From Limnohabitans curvus (GTDB lineage: Bacteria; Pseudomonadota; Gammaproteobacteria; Burkholderiales; Burkholderiaceae_C): a stretch of 64,000 nucleotides of DNA. Each line of letters opens with the position of its first letter. Positions within the stretch are counted from its first letter, which is position 1. The stretch covers positions 310,001 through 374,000 of the forward strand of contig NZ_NESP01000001.1 in assembly GCF_003063475.1 (NCBI RefSeq), given 5' to 3'. Position numbers and translations under genes: made by a program. Below, piece after piece: positions 46,118 to 54,242 of the stretch. The notes beneath the pieces are model-generated. The model was not told the origin of the DNA. It saw nothing but the letters and a program-made list of their open reading frames with translations, and ran no database searches.

Positions 46118-47884
46118 TCAATCGGCCGCCGGGTACTTCAGCGGTGTGAATTTGCTACGGCCGTCTTTCGCGCGCTTTTGTACAAAGGCGTGGCCATAGG
46201 TAGCGTCATCGCGCTGCATGTAGTCAGTACGCAGATGGCCGCTGCGGGTTTCGCGACGTTCCAAGCACGCCTCCAAAATGATCGATGCCGTCGTCGCCAT
46301 GTTCTGTATCGTCAGTACTTTGTGTAGCGTCGCCAGAGTGGCCCCACCGCCCTGGGCAAATGACGCTTCGATGCCGAACGCCACGTTCAGCGCCTCGTTC
46401 AATCCAGCCTCGTTCTTCTCGACCAGCGCATGCTGCTGCATCGCGGTTTGCAACCGCTGAACGCTGCTTGATACGTCGAAAGCAGGGTTCGGTGTTAGTG
46501 CAAGCTGCAGCCGTCCGATAACCGCATCGCCTACAACGGAGGGCGATACAGAACCGCCGCGAGCAGCCAGGCCCGCCGCATGACCAGCCCGGTGTCCGAA
46601 CACCTGCCCCTCGGCCAGTGAGTTACCGCCGGGTCGGTCGGGGCCCCGTACGCCGCCAGCCAGCTCACCAATGACATGTACGCCAGGAATCGTGGAACGC
46701 GCATCGGCATCGACCATGCGAACGCCGCCGTTCATGCACTGGAAGGCAATGCCCACGTCCATCGAGTCCTTTTGCGGGTCGATGCCGTTGGCCTTCATCC
46801 AACGCATCGTATTGGGAATGGTCGCTTCCAGCTTCTCGGGTGGCACATGAGCCAGCGAGAAGTTGATCGTGCCGCGCGCATTACCACGGCCAGCCGCGAT
46901 TTCCGAGGCGATCGAGATGTCGATGTACCGCGACACGTTGCTGACTGTGAAAGGAAATACCTTCTCGTCCATTACTTCGTTCTTACTGACGCCTTCTGGT
47001 AGGTAGTCGGGTAAAAACTCGTGGCCTTGCGAATTCGTCATGCGCGGATGCAGTACGAAGCATGACTTCGAAAAAAGCTGCACGTAGGGATGAACCAGCG
47101 CCGGACCAAATTGGTGAAATTCCATGTTGACGAGTTCAGCCCCTGCCCGGTACAGCACGGCTTGCCCGTCACCCGTCATCTCAGACGTTGACACCTGCTG
47201 TGAGAACAAACCGTGTGCACCGCCGGTTCCCAGCACCACTGACTTGGCATGAACCACCAGCCAGGTATGGGTCGACGCATCAAACGCCAACACGCCAGCT
47301 GCATGCCCCTGAGCATCGAGCAACAAATCGACGAGACCAGCCGGTGCGCGCACTTTAACGCCGAGTTTGACAGCCTGTTCGTTCAGCGCCGTGACGAAAG
47401 CCTTTCCGGTCTTGCCTGAAACGCCCAGTGCCCGAGCGTAGCTGCCGAAATCACTCTGTATCAGCTTGTAGTCCGTGGCGTTGCCCGGGGTGACCTTTTC
47501 GACCTTCATTCGGTCAAAAGCGACACCGTACGCAATTAGGTCGCCGATGCGCTTGGGCGCGTCTTCGGCAAGAACGCGTACCAAGTCGCGGTCGATAAAG
47601 CCGCTGGCCGCCGCCATTGTGTCGCGGTAATGCACATCCGGGCTGTCGGCCGTTGCGCCGAAGCCAGAAGCGCCCATGCTCATGATTTCGCTGGCCCCGT
47701 GCACTGTACTTCCCCCCGTGCCCAGAGGTGCCTTGGCTAGTATCAGTACGTCGACGCCGGTCAATCGCGCGGACAGCGCAGCGCGCGACGCAGCCCCGCC
47801 CCCCCCCACGACCACCACATCGGTGTTCAGCTCCTCGACAGTAAGCCCCAGACGATTTAGTTCTTCGACGAAGTTATTGCTCAT
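46118..47884 (-). CDS. FAD-dependent dehydrogenase (fumarate reductase/SdhA flavoprotein type)
   Basis: A 588-residue flavoprotein with N-terminal FAD-binding VVVGGGGAASRAALSARLTG, a core VVLGTGGAHGLFSQQ, and the late GVHVIGELAGGVRGPDRPGGNSLAEGQVFGHRAG (two parts). This is the layout of SdhA, FrdA and NadB-like enzymes. It could oxidise or reduce a dicarboxylate or an enoyl acid in the pathway. The family does not fix the substrate. No iron-sulfur or membrane anchor subunit is nearby, so it is probably soluble. It lies between the CoA transferase and acyl-CoA dehydrogenase genes. Confidence 0.85.
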   Translation of the reverse strand: MSNNFVEELNRLGLTVEELNTDVVVVGGGGAASRAALSARLTGVDVLILAKAPLGTGGSTVHGASEIMSMGASGFGATADSPDVHYRDTMAAASGFIDRDLVRVLAEDAPKRIGDLIAYGVAFDRMKVEKVTPGNATDYKLIQSDFGSYARALGVSGKTGKAFVTALNEQAVKLGVKVRAPAGLVDLLLDAQGHAAGVLAFDASTHTWLVVHAKSVVLGTGGAHGLFSQQVSTSEMTGDGQAVLYRAGAELVNMEFHQFGPALVHPYVQLFSKSCFVLHPRMTNSQGHEFLPDYLPEGVSKNEVMDEKVFPFTVSNVSRYIDISIASEIAAGRGNARGTINFSLAHVPPEKLEATIPNTMRWMKANGIDPQKDSMDVGIAFQCMNGGVRMVDADARSTIPGVHVIGELAGGVRGPDRPGGNSLAEGQVFGHRAGHAAGLAARGGSVSPSVVGDAVIGRLQLALTPNPAFDVSSSVQRLQTAMQQHALVEKNEAGLNEALNVAFGIEASFAQGGGATLATLHKVLTIQNMATTASIILEACLERRETRSGHLRTDYMQRDDATYGHAFVQKRAKDGRSKFTPLKYPAAD

Positions 47885-47895
47885 GATTCGACTAC

Positions 47896-49077
47896 TTATG
47901 ACTTGAGAGCGCGCGCCACGATGTTGCGCTGGACTTGGTTGGTGCCGCCAAAGATTTGAAACAGTTTTGACTCGCGGTAATGGCGCTGCATCGGGTACTC
48001 CATGGCGTAGCCATTCGCACCCATGATTTGGAGACCGTCAGTGGCGACCTTCACGTACACGTCAGACGCGAAGTACTTGGCTTGTGACGACTCAGCATCA
48101 CACGGCTGGCCATCGACCAGCAACTTGGCCGCGCGATAGGCCATCATGCGCGCCGCATCGACCTGCGTTTGCATGTCAACCAGCATGTGCGACACCGCTT
48201 GAAAATCGAACACGGGCTGACCGAATTGCTTGCGGTCCAGCGCATACCAGCGTGCCAGATCAACCGCAGCCTGCGCAGCGCCAACACACATGGCCGACAA
48301 GGCGACGCGCTCCTTGGCTAGCACGGCGGTTAAACGCTTCCAGCCCATGTGCAGCTCGCCCACTACGAGACGCTTGGGCACCCTAACGCCTACATAGTTG
48401 ACTTCACAGGTTCGGATGGCGCTGCCGCCAAGCAGGTCAATCGGGCGGATTTCCAAACCCGGCGTATCGGTTGGTACTAGAAAGAGACTGATGCCATTGT
48501 GTTTGGTGGCTTCTTTATCAGTACGCACAGCGGTGAGGATGTACTTGGCTTGCATCGCGCCGGTAATCCACATCTTGGTACCGTCGATGATGAAGTCATC
48601 ACCATCGGCCACACCACGTGTGGTGAGGGATGCGGCATCTGACCCTGAGCCGTTCTCGCTCAACGCGAAAGCCAGCCAGCCTTGCCCGTTGGCTAATGCG
48701 GGCAGAACTTCAGCCTTTATCTCTTCGCTTGCAAAACGCGCCACTGCGCCACCCACCATGTTGATGTTTGCATTCCAGAAACGACTCAGCGCAATGCTGT
48801 GATAGGCAGCAACTTCGAGAAACGCTGTCATGTCCATATAGTCACCGATGCCACCATAAGCTTCTGGCAGCGTGAGCGCGAACCATCCTTGTTCGACGCC
48901 GACCTCGATCAGCTCTTTTGGAAATCGCTTTTCTTCATCGCACATGCCTATGTATTCTGAGCTCGCATGCTTGGTGAGCACGCGGTTGATACTGCGGCGG
49001 AATTCGAATTGCTCGTCATTCAGGTAAGGACGTAAGTCTGCGCGCTCGAGCATGGCCAGGGTGTATTCGTGATTCAT
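47896..49077 (-). CDS. Acyl-CoA dehydrogenase
   Basis: A 393-residue FAD acyl-CoA dehydrogenase. Seen are FALSENGSGSDAASLTTRG, MWITGAMQAKYILTAV, the flavin region FGQPVFDFQAVSHMLVDMQ and the C-terminal IFGGTNQVQRNIVARAL. The catalytic glutamate cannot be fixed with confidence by eye. It should form an alpha,beta-unsaturated CoA ester and hand electrons to ETF. In this cluster it likely acts on the CoA ester made by the CaiB-type transferase. It begins directly downstream of the aldolase gene. Confidence 0.92.
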   Translation of the reverse strand: MNHEYTLAMLERADLRPYLNDEQFEFRRSINRVLTKHASSEYIGMCDEEKRFPKELIEVGVEQGWFALTLPEAYGGIGDYMDMTAFLEVAAYHSIALSRFWNANINMVGGAVARFASEEIKAEVLPALANGQGWLAFALSENGSGSDAASLTTRGVADGDDFIIDGTKMWITGAMQAKYILTAVRTDKEATKHNGISLFLVPTDTPGLEIRPIDLLGGSAIRTCEVNYVGVRVPKRLVVGELHMGWKRLTAVLAKERVALSAMCVGAAQAAVDLARWYALDRKQFGQPVFDFQAVSHMLVDMQTQVDAARMMAYRAAKLLVDGQPCDAESSQAKYFASDVYVKVATDGLQIMGANGYAMEYPMQRHYRESKLFQIFGGTNQVQRNIVARALKS

Positions 49078-49115
49078 GGAATTGATTTTTCTGGGTTGAT
49101 AAGTGGTTAGCTTTT

Positions 49116-49925
49116 TTAGGCCTGTGCAGCCAGCTTTCCTTTCAGCGAGATGCTGCGCAGCACCGAGGAACGGCTACGAGCGCCGGCCATCAGAAATGCA
49201 AGATCGGAGCCGCTCAGGATCAGTCGTGCGCCCATGTGGATGTACTCCGCCATCAGTGCTTCGTCGTACACCCCCCCCACGCCGGCAACCTTGCCGTGGC
49301 GGGCGCAGGCGGCGAATACAGTGTCGAGCGTTGCCTTCAGACTCGCGTGGCCGAGTTGGCCTGGCACACCAAGTTCGGCCGCCATGTCGGTGCAGCCAAC
49401 GAGTAGCACGTCGATGCCAGGCACGGCAGCGATAGCGTCGACGTTGTCGCGTCCTTCGATCGTTTCGATCATCGCCACAACCAGCGTTTCAGCGTTGATC
49501 AATGACACTGTTTCTGGCACCGGCAGCGGCATAAAGCGCGTCTGTGGAAGGCTACCGGGAATCGAGCGACGGCCAAGCGGCGTAAAGCGGCAGAAGTCAA
49601 CCACAGCACGTGCCTGCTCCTCCGTGCTGACGTGTGGAATCACAATACCCTGAGCCCCCGTGTCAAGCAGCCGGGTGCTGTGGAAAGCCTCGTGCGCTGG
49701 CACTCGAATCATCGGTGTGATGCCTACGGCAAGCGCGGCCTGACAGATTTGGGCGGCGGCATCTATGCTCATCGAGTTGTGTTCCATGTCGATGAACAGC
49801 CAATCGAAGTCGCAACTCATGGCGATTTGTGCGATATCAACTGTTCGTGCCTGACGAAGGCCCATACCTAGCGCAAGTTCGCCGTTCAAGATGCGTTGTT
49901 TTGCGCGGTTGGCTATGACTTTCAT
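49116..49925 (-). CDS. HpcH/HpaI-family aldolase
   Basis: A 269-residue class II aldolase of the HpcH/HpaI family, which cleaves 4-hydroxy-2-oxoacids to pyruvate and an aldehyde using a divalent metal. Typical parts are DWLFIDMEHNSMSIDAAAQ, the metal-ligand region ETIEGRDNVDAIAAVPGIDVL, and GAQGIVIPHV. The start chosen has AAGGAG 6 bases before the ATG at 49925; an upstream ATG would add 14 residues without such a site. It would release the central-metabolism product of the island pathway. The substrate is unknown. Confidence 0.88.
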   Translation of the reverse strand: MKVIANRAKQRILNGELALGMGLRQARTVDIAQIAMSCDFDWLFIDMEHNSMSIDAAAQICQAALAVGITPMIRVPAHEAFHSTRLLDTGAQGIVIPHVSTEEQARAVVDFCRFTPLGRRSIPGSLPQTRFMPLPVPETVSLINAETLVVAMIETIEGRDNVDAIAAVPGIDVLLVGCTDMAAELGVPGQLGHASLKATLDTVFAACARHGKVAGVGGVYDEALMAEYIHMGARLILSGSDLAFLMAGARSRSSVLRSISLKGKLAAQA

Positions 49926-49963
49926 ATGTATCTCCTTCAATTTTCTTATATACGTTTGCCCGG

Positions 49964-51427
49964 TCACCCTGCATCTGTCGGCATGGAGACGTTGACAAAC
50001 TTGGTGTCGAGGTAGTCACGAATGGCGTGCGGACCCCCTTCACGTCCGAAGCCGCTATCTTTTGAGCCACCGAATGGCGTTTCTGCCGTTGCGGCCACAA
50101 AGGTGTTGACGCCGATGACGCCAGCTTGCAGGCGATCGACTGTCGCATGCGTTTTAGTCAGCGAACGCGTGAACACGTAGGCCGCAAGTGCAAACGGAAG
50201 ACGGTTGGCCTCGGCGATGACTTGGTCGAGTGTCGAGAATGTGGCCAGTGTGCCGATTGGACCGAAAGGTTCGTCATTGAGAACTAATGCGTCGGGTTGT
50301 AATTGAGTGAGCCACGTCGGCTCATAAAAGTAGCCGCGGTCCATGCGTCGTGGACGCATACCGCCCGACAGTACCCTGGCGCCACCGGAAACAGCGTTGT
50401 CAACCAACTGCTCAATGGCGTCGCGGCGGCGACGGGTGGCCAGTGGGCCTAGGTCGGTAGCATCGTCGAGTGGGGAACCAACACGAAGGGCGCGAGTCGC
50501 AGTGATCAGCTTCTCCTCGACCTCCTTTGCAATTGACTCATGCACGTAAAAGCGCGTCGGAGAGGCGCATACCTGACCAGCGTTACGAAACTTGCCGGGT
50601 GCAGCCATAGCAGCGAAAGCGTCAATGTCGGCATCGGAATGCACAATCACTGGCGCATGGCCGCCCAACTCCATGCTGACCCGCTTTAACGTGATAGCTG
50701 ACTGCTCGACGATCTGGCGTCCGATCGGCACCGAGCCGGTGAAGCTGACCTTGGCGACGCGCGAGTCGTTCATGATCGTCGGCGTGATCTCCGCCGGACG
50801 ACCAATCACCAAGTTGACGACGCCCTTAGGGAAGCCAGCATCTTCGAAACATTTGATGAGCGCCATGGTCGAGCCGGCTGCTTCGCTCGACGGACGAATC
50901 ACCAATGTGTTGCCTGCAGCCAAGGCAGGTGCCATTTTGCGCGCCAGTAGTAACAGCGGGAAATTCCAAGGTACAAACGCGGCCACGACACCCAGTGGCT
51001 CCATGTGCACAAGGTAACGGTCACTCTTGACGCGGCTTTCGTAGCTCATGCCAAACACACGACGCGCCTCATCAGCGAACCAGTCGACTGACTCGGCCGA
51101 TGCCTTGGCTTCGCCCACGGCCTGCCGGATTGGCTTGCCAGTCTCCAAAGCCACCAGATGGCCCAGCATTTCGGCACGTTCGTTGATGAAAGTCGCCGCA
51201 CGGCGCAGCAGCGCCGAGCGGTTCCATGCCGTAAGTGCACGCATTGACGTCCGCGCTTCGTAGGCGGCAGCAATTGCCTCGGTGACTTGCTCAGCACCGG
51301 CGGGCTTCATTTCACCCAGTGAGATTTCGGTGGCCGGATTAATCATGACAGAAGCGCTCTCGCTACCGGCGCGCCAAGTGCCATTAATGAATTGTCCGTG
51401 TGAGGTATAGAGATCTTGTAGTTCCAT
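49964..51427 (-). CDS. Aldehyde dehydrogenase (succinate-semialdehyde type)
   Basis: A 487-residue NAD(P)-dependent aldehyde dehydrogenase. The signature VSMELGGHAPVIVHSDADID contains the active glutamate, and FRNAGQVCASPTRFYVHE holds the catalytic cysteine; PWNFPLLLLARKMAPALAAG and SFTGSVPIGRQI bind cofactor. The closest family is succinate-semialdehyde dehydrogenase. It is first in the minus-strand operon of the island, divergent from the GntR gene, with a shared operator between. It likely oxidises the aldehyde made by the GMC enzyme or the aldolase. Confidence 0.92.
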   Translation of the reverse strand: MELQDLYTSHGQFINGTWRAGSESASVMINPATEISLGEMKPAGAEQVTEAIAAAYEARTSMRALTAWNRSALLRRAATFINERAEMLGHLVALETGKPIRQAVGEAKASAESVDWFADEARRVFGMSYESRVKSDRYLVHMEPLGVVAAFVPWNFPLLLLARKMAPALAAGNTLVIRPSSEAAGSTMALIKCFEDAGFPKGVVNLVIGRPAEITPTIMNDSRVAKVSFTGSVPIGRQIVEQSAITLKRVSMELGGHAPVIVHSDADIDAFAAMAAPGKFRNAGQVCASPTRFYVHESIAKEVEEKLITATRALRVGSPLDDATDLGPLATRRRRDAIEQLVDNAVSGGARVLSGGMRPRRMDRGYFYEPTWLTQLQPDALVLNDEPFGPIGTLATFSTLDQVIAEANRLPFALAAYVFTRSLTKTHATVDRLQAGVIGVNTFVAATAETPFGGSKDSGFGREGGPHAIRDYLDTKFVNVSMPTDAG

Positions 51428-51461
51428 AGGGTCCTAGTGAAGCAGTGGCTTGAAACAATTT

Positions 51462-51495
51462 AAGTGTAACAACTTTTCAAAATGTGTCAACACTT
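51462..51495. promoter_or_regulatory. Candidate GntR operator in the divergent island promoter
   Basis: ATGTGTCAACACTT at 51482-51495 matches the site before the Bug gene (42098-42111) at 13 of 14 bases. AAGTGT at 51462-51467 is a possible second half-site. The gap lies between the aldehyde dehydrogenase and GntR genes. Confidence 0.6.
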
Positions 51496-51580
51496 ATACA
51501 ATTATTGCCTACATATATCATTTAATTGTTTTCGAATGTCTTGTAAACTAACAACAAGAAAAACTTTTAAAACCCCCCAC

Positions 51581-52264
51581 ATGAGCAAAATTCCTTTGAG
51601 AGACGCCGAGGTTATCGCCACCAGGCTGGACGAGATTCAGGACAAGGTGCGCAGCATGATCGCGGACGGAACGCTGCAACCTGGAGAGCGCGTTAATGAG
51701 CAGGCACTGGCAGTCCAACTAGGCGTTGGTCGTAATTCGGCGCGCGAGGCATTGCGCTCTTTGGAGCGCAGCGGTCTGGTGCGCATCGTTCCCAATCGCG
51801 GCGCCGAAGTACGAAAGGTGTCCCTGGAGGCTGCACTTGATCTGTACGACTTGCGTGCCAGCATCGCTCGAACTGCTGGCCGGCTCGCCGCATCTCGACT
51901 GGAAAACGAAGAAGAAACAATCTTGCTGAGCCTGATGGATCAAATGGAGGTCGCGCTAAAGGCTCGTGACGGCGGCACATACCACAAGCTAAATCAGACG
52001 TTCCACGATCAGCTTATGGCAATCACCAAGAATCCACGGCTCATCGATCTCAACAATACGATTGAAGCAGAACTAAGCCTTTACTTGCGCAAGGGCGTCT
52101 ACACCATGGCTCAGATGCAACAATCACATGGAGAACATGGGCGGCTTGTTGAGGCGCTGCGTAATGGCCAGATAGCAGAAACCGCAGATTTATTTGAAAG
52201 CCACATTCTCACGGGCAAGCAGCGGATGCTTGATACCGTGACGCGATCAGCACCGGCGGTCTGA
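51581..52264 (+). CDS. GntR-family regulator of the island (FCD type)
   Basis: A 227-residue regulator with N-terminal winged helix (IADGTLQPGERVNEQALAVQ, recognition part LGVGRNSAREALRSLERSGL) and a C-terminal FCD ligand domain (LDLYDLRASIARTAGRLAA, LNQTFHDQLMAI, QSHGEHGRLVEALRNGQ). The start is the ATG of MSKIPLRD; an earlier in-frame ATG would run through the operator. It is divergent from the catabolic operon and likely represses it until a pathway intermediate binds. A matching site also precedes the Bug gene 9.4 kb away. Confidence 0.9.
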   Translation: MSKIPLRDAEVIATRLDEIQDKVRSMIADGTLQPGERVNEQALAVQLGVGRNSAREALRSLERSGLVRIVPNRGAEVRKVSLEAALDLYDLRASIARTAGRLAASRLENEEETILLSLMDQMEVALKARDGGTYHKLNQTFHDQLMAITKNPRLIDLNNTIEAELSLYLRKGVYTMAQMQQSHGEHGRLVEALRNGQIAETADLFESHILTGKQRMLDTVTRSAPAV

Positions 52265-52290
52265 TCGAGGCTGCAGTACTAAAAACATGA

Positions 52291-52325
52291 AAAAAAATGC
52301 CGCTACTGCGTGAGCAGTAACGGCA
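52291..52325 (-). terminator. Terminator next to tRNA-Cys fragment 2
   Basis: TGCCGCTACTGC (52298-52309) pairs with GCAGTAACGGCA (52314-52325) with one mismatch. On the minus strand a run of seven T follows. It is a diverged copy of the hairpin beside fragment 1. Confidence 0.75.
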
Positions 52326-52332
52326 AGATTTT

Positions 52333-52377
52333 TGGAGGCGCGACCCAGAGTCGAACTGGGCTAAACGGATTTACAAC
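52333..52377 (-). repeat. tRNA-Cys 3' fragment, right copy (attachment-site repeat)
   Basis: Minus-strand copy of the tRNA-Cys 3' end with CCA, T-arm and 3' anticodon stem; the anticodon position reads TTGTAAA rather than TTGCAAA. It has 44 of 45 bases in common with 37576-37620. The 5' half is missing, so it cannot make a tRNA. Confidence 0.88.
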
Positions 52378-52380
52378 ATA

Positions 52381-52622
52381 GCATCAACTAACAAACATCT
52401 GGGGATGCTTACCCGTGTCTGCTTAGAGACCGGCGCTCGTTGGAGTGAAGCAGAACAGCTCCGAACTTCACAGGTAAGAAATCAATCCATCCAATACTCT
52501 TTGGGCAAGTCTGGGAAGAATCGCACAGTCCCCATACGCAAAACCCTTGAAGAACAGCTTACGAGGCACTATGCAAGCGCTGGTAATGGCGAGAGGTACT
52601 TCGATGACTCTTCGATCATGTG
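52381..52622 (+). pseudogene. Tyrosine integrase remnant (P2/P4-like), truncated at both ends
   Basis: About 80 codons remain of a phage-type integrase: NKHLGMLTRVCLETGARWSE holds the first catalytic arginine, and KSGKNRTVPIRKTLEEQL the following strand. The N-terminal half is lost at the tRNA-Cys fragment and the C-terminal HxxR...Y part is lost at the IS3 element. It probably once moved an element into tRNA-Cys. Confidence 0.75.
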
Positions 52623-52651
52623 TGGCATTCCCCCAAACCTCTAGACACTTT

Positions 52652-53515
52652 TCATAGCGCAGTTTGACGCTGCCGCTCGAACTCATAGGGGCTGAGTTGA
52701 TCGAGGTGCTTATGGCGTCGAACTCGATTGTAGAAACCCTCGATGTAATCGAAGATGTCCGACTTAGCTTCAGCCCGAGTTTGGTAAATCCGCTTCTTGA
52801 TTTGTTCGCTCTTCAAATTACTGAAGAACGATTCAGCAACCGCGTTATCCCAGCAGTTGCCTCGACGGCTCATGCTCGGGCTCAGTCGGTTGTCTTTGCA
52901 CCAGCGGTTGAACTCATCGCTGCCAAATTGGCTACCCTGGTCAGAATGGATGATCACTGAGTCCTTTGGCCTTCTGCGCCACACCGCCATCGTCAATGCA
53001 TCCAGCACCAAGCTCGTCTGCATGCGTGGGCCCATACTCCATCCCACCACCGCACGCGAATGCAAATCTAGTACAGCCGCCAAATACAGCCACCCTTCAT
53101 GTGTGCGGATATACGTGATGTCCGTCACCCAAGCTTGGTCGGGTTCGTCGTGTTGGAACTGGCGCTGCAACTGGTTGGGCGCAACCAATGAAGGCTTGCC
53201 CACTTTGTACCTAGGGCGTTTGTAGCCTCGAACTGATTTGATTTGAGCCACACGCATCAGCCGCGCCACACGGTTTTCGCTACAAGCCACGCCAGCTTCA
53301 CGCAGGTCACAGAAGATGCGCGGACTGCCGTAGATGCCCATGCTCTGGTCGTAGAACTCTTTGATCTTTGCCGTCAACACCTCATTGGCTCTTGCCCTTG
53401 CTGAGAGCGGCTCATGCAGCCAAGCGTAGTAGCCGCTGCGGTGAACTTTGAGAACGCGGCACATGCTGGTGAGTTTGAATTCGGATCGGTGGGCTTGAAT
53501 AAATGCGTACTTCAC
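52652..53515 (-). CDS. IS3-family transposase OrfB (DDE catalytic domain)
   Basis: A 287-residue IS3-type OrfB. It starts with an HTH_21-like region (MKYAFIQAHRSEFKLTSMCRVL, split by function) with VHRSGYYAWL, then the integrase core. DDE residues are in WVTDITYI (first D), IIHSDQGSQFGSDEF (second D) and NAVAESFFSNLKSE (the E). It overlaps orfA by 4 bases in the -1 frame. An A-AAA-AAG slip site at 53551-53545 lets ribosomes join both into the full transposase. It appears intact. Confidence 0.92.
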   Translation of the reverse strand: MKYAFIQAHRSEFKLTSMCRVLKVHRSGYYAWLHEPLSARARANEVLTAKIKEFYDQSMGIYGSPRIFCDLREAGVACSENRVARLMRVAQIKSVRGYKRPRYKVGKPSLVAPNQLQRQFQHDEPDQAWVTDITYIRTHEGWLYLAAVLDLHSRAVVGWSMGPRMQTSLVLDALTMAVWRRRPKDSVIIHSDQGSQFGSDEFNRWCKDNRLSPSMSRRGNCWDNAVAESFFSNLKSEQIKKRIYQTRAEAKSDIFDYIEGFYNRVRRHKHLDQLSPYEFERQRQTAL

Positions 53516-53799
53516 CCGGACTGCTTTGCAAAGTACGCGGCGGCCTTTTTTAGGATATCGCGCTCCTCGGTAGTGCGTCTTAGCTCAGCCTTGAGCTTGG
53601 CCATCTCGGCTTGCAGCACCTTTAGATCGTTGGTAGATGGTTCATCAGCCTTTTTGAACTTACTGACCCACGTGTACAGAACACCTTCAGCAATGCCTAG
53701 TCGCTTGGCTACATCGACAACCGAGTGGCCTTTATCGATGACTTGTTTGACTGCCTCGTCTTTGAACTCAGGGGCATATTTCGCTCGTTGCATTTGCAA
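53512..53799 (-). CDS. IS3-family transposase OrfA (helix-turn-helix)
   Basis: A 95-residue protein with an HTH domain (YAPEFKDEAVKQVIDKGHSV, then VAKRLGIAEGVLYTWVSKF) and a leucine-zipper region (LKVLQAEMAKLKAELRR, ERDILKKAAAYFAKQ). It binds the terminal repeats. Near its 3' end the codons CTA AAA AAG form the canonical -1 slippery heptamer; after the slip the frame is that of orfB. Confidence 0.92.
   Translation of the reverse strand: MQMQRAKYAPEFKDEAVKQVIDKGHSVVDVAKRLGIAEGVLYTWVSKFKKADEPSTNDLKVLQAEMAKLKAELRRTTEERDILKKAAAYFAKQSG
53545..53551 (-). promoter_or_regulatory. Programmed -1 frameshift site of the IS3 element
   Basis: A_AAA_AAG in the orfA reading frame. Stepping back one base leads into the orfB frame with no stop between, so OrfAB fusion is possible as in other IS3 elements. 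Confidence 0.75.
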
Positions 53800-53852
53800 T
53801 TCTCCATTTCAGTTTTGACATCATATTTGTCTACTGATTTGGGGGAATGCCA

Positions 53853-54157
53853 AACAGTGCGATCGAGTGCATAGGAAAGTCTGTGTATGGGATCTCTTGA
53901 CGTGCGTATTCTTTACCTCTGCCATCCTCATAGATCAACTTAGCTTTGTATCCATTCACTGTCATGCGCACTTGCACAAACCAGTCCTGTGTCCCAATTT
54001 CGGACAGATGGCTTGCAATCGCATCCATCATCCAGAAGCACTCTGCCTCTTCAGCTAGGTACTTGGTGCCATCTGTGAGCAAGTGCTTGTTGGTGATGCG
54101 GTAATACTTTTCAGTTCCGATGAATTGAATAAGTTGGCTTGGATCGAAGTTCTTCAT
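53853..54157 (-). pseudogene. DUF6876-like gene cut by the IS3 element
   Basis: About 100 codons of a small protein remain: QFIGTEKYYRITNKHLLTDG, YLAEEAECFWMMDAIASHL, and KLIYEDGRGKEYARQEIPYT followed by DFPMHSIALF. The pattern fits DUF6876, common on plasmids and integrative elements. The last residues of the open frame are encoded by the IS end, so the true C-terminus is lost. AAAGGA precedes the ATG. It indicates that this stretch comes from a mobile element other than the tRNA island. Confidence 0.65.
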
Positions 54158-54207
54158 CTATAGTCCTTTGTGTATGACTACAGTTTGTTTTCAGATCAGG
54201 TTTTGGG

Positions 54208-54242
54208 CGACCTGAAACCCGATGGTTTGGCGGGTTACCTGC
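54208..54242. other. Hybrid recombinase core site A (left end of cassette)
   Basis: Left arm CGACCTGAAACCCG (54208-54221), 9-base spacer ATGGTTTGG (54222-54230), right arm CGGGTTACCTGC (54231-54242). The left arm is the exact reverse complement of the outer arm of site B; the right arm matches the inner arm of B at 11 of 12. A further TCAGGT/ACCTGA pair (54196-54201, 54210-54215) may be an accessory site. Confidence 0.7.

Larger units (their letters stand above)
37576..52377. mobile_element. 14.8-kb catabolic genomic island flanked by tRNA-Cys 3' fragments
   Basis: Direct copies of a tRNA-Cys 3' end with an attached terminator hairpin bound a block of transport and catabolic genes plus its GntR regulator. 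Codon choice inside is less biased to the ttg/ggc style of the left-hand backbone genes (seen by eye). There is no integrase inside; an integrase remnant lies just right of the second copy. The intact tRNA-Cys should lie to the right, outside this window. Confidence 0.7.
52623..53852 (-). mobile_element. IS3-family insertion sequence
   Basis: A 1.23-kb element with terminal inverted repeats TGGCATTCCCCCAAA at the left end (52623 on) and its complement at the right end (to 53852), plus a shared TAGACA a few bases inside. It carries orfA and orfB in IS3 arrangement. No 3-4 bp target duplication is seen at the ends, and different interrupted genes lie on the two sides, which suggests a deletion or recombination after insertion. 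Confidence 0.88.
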
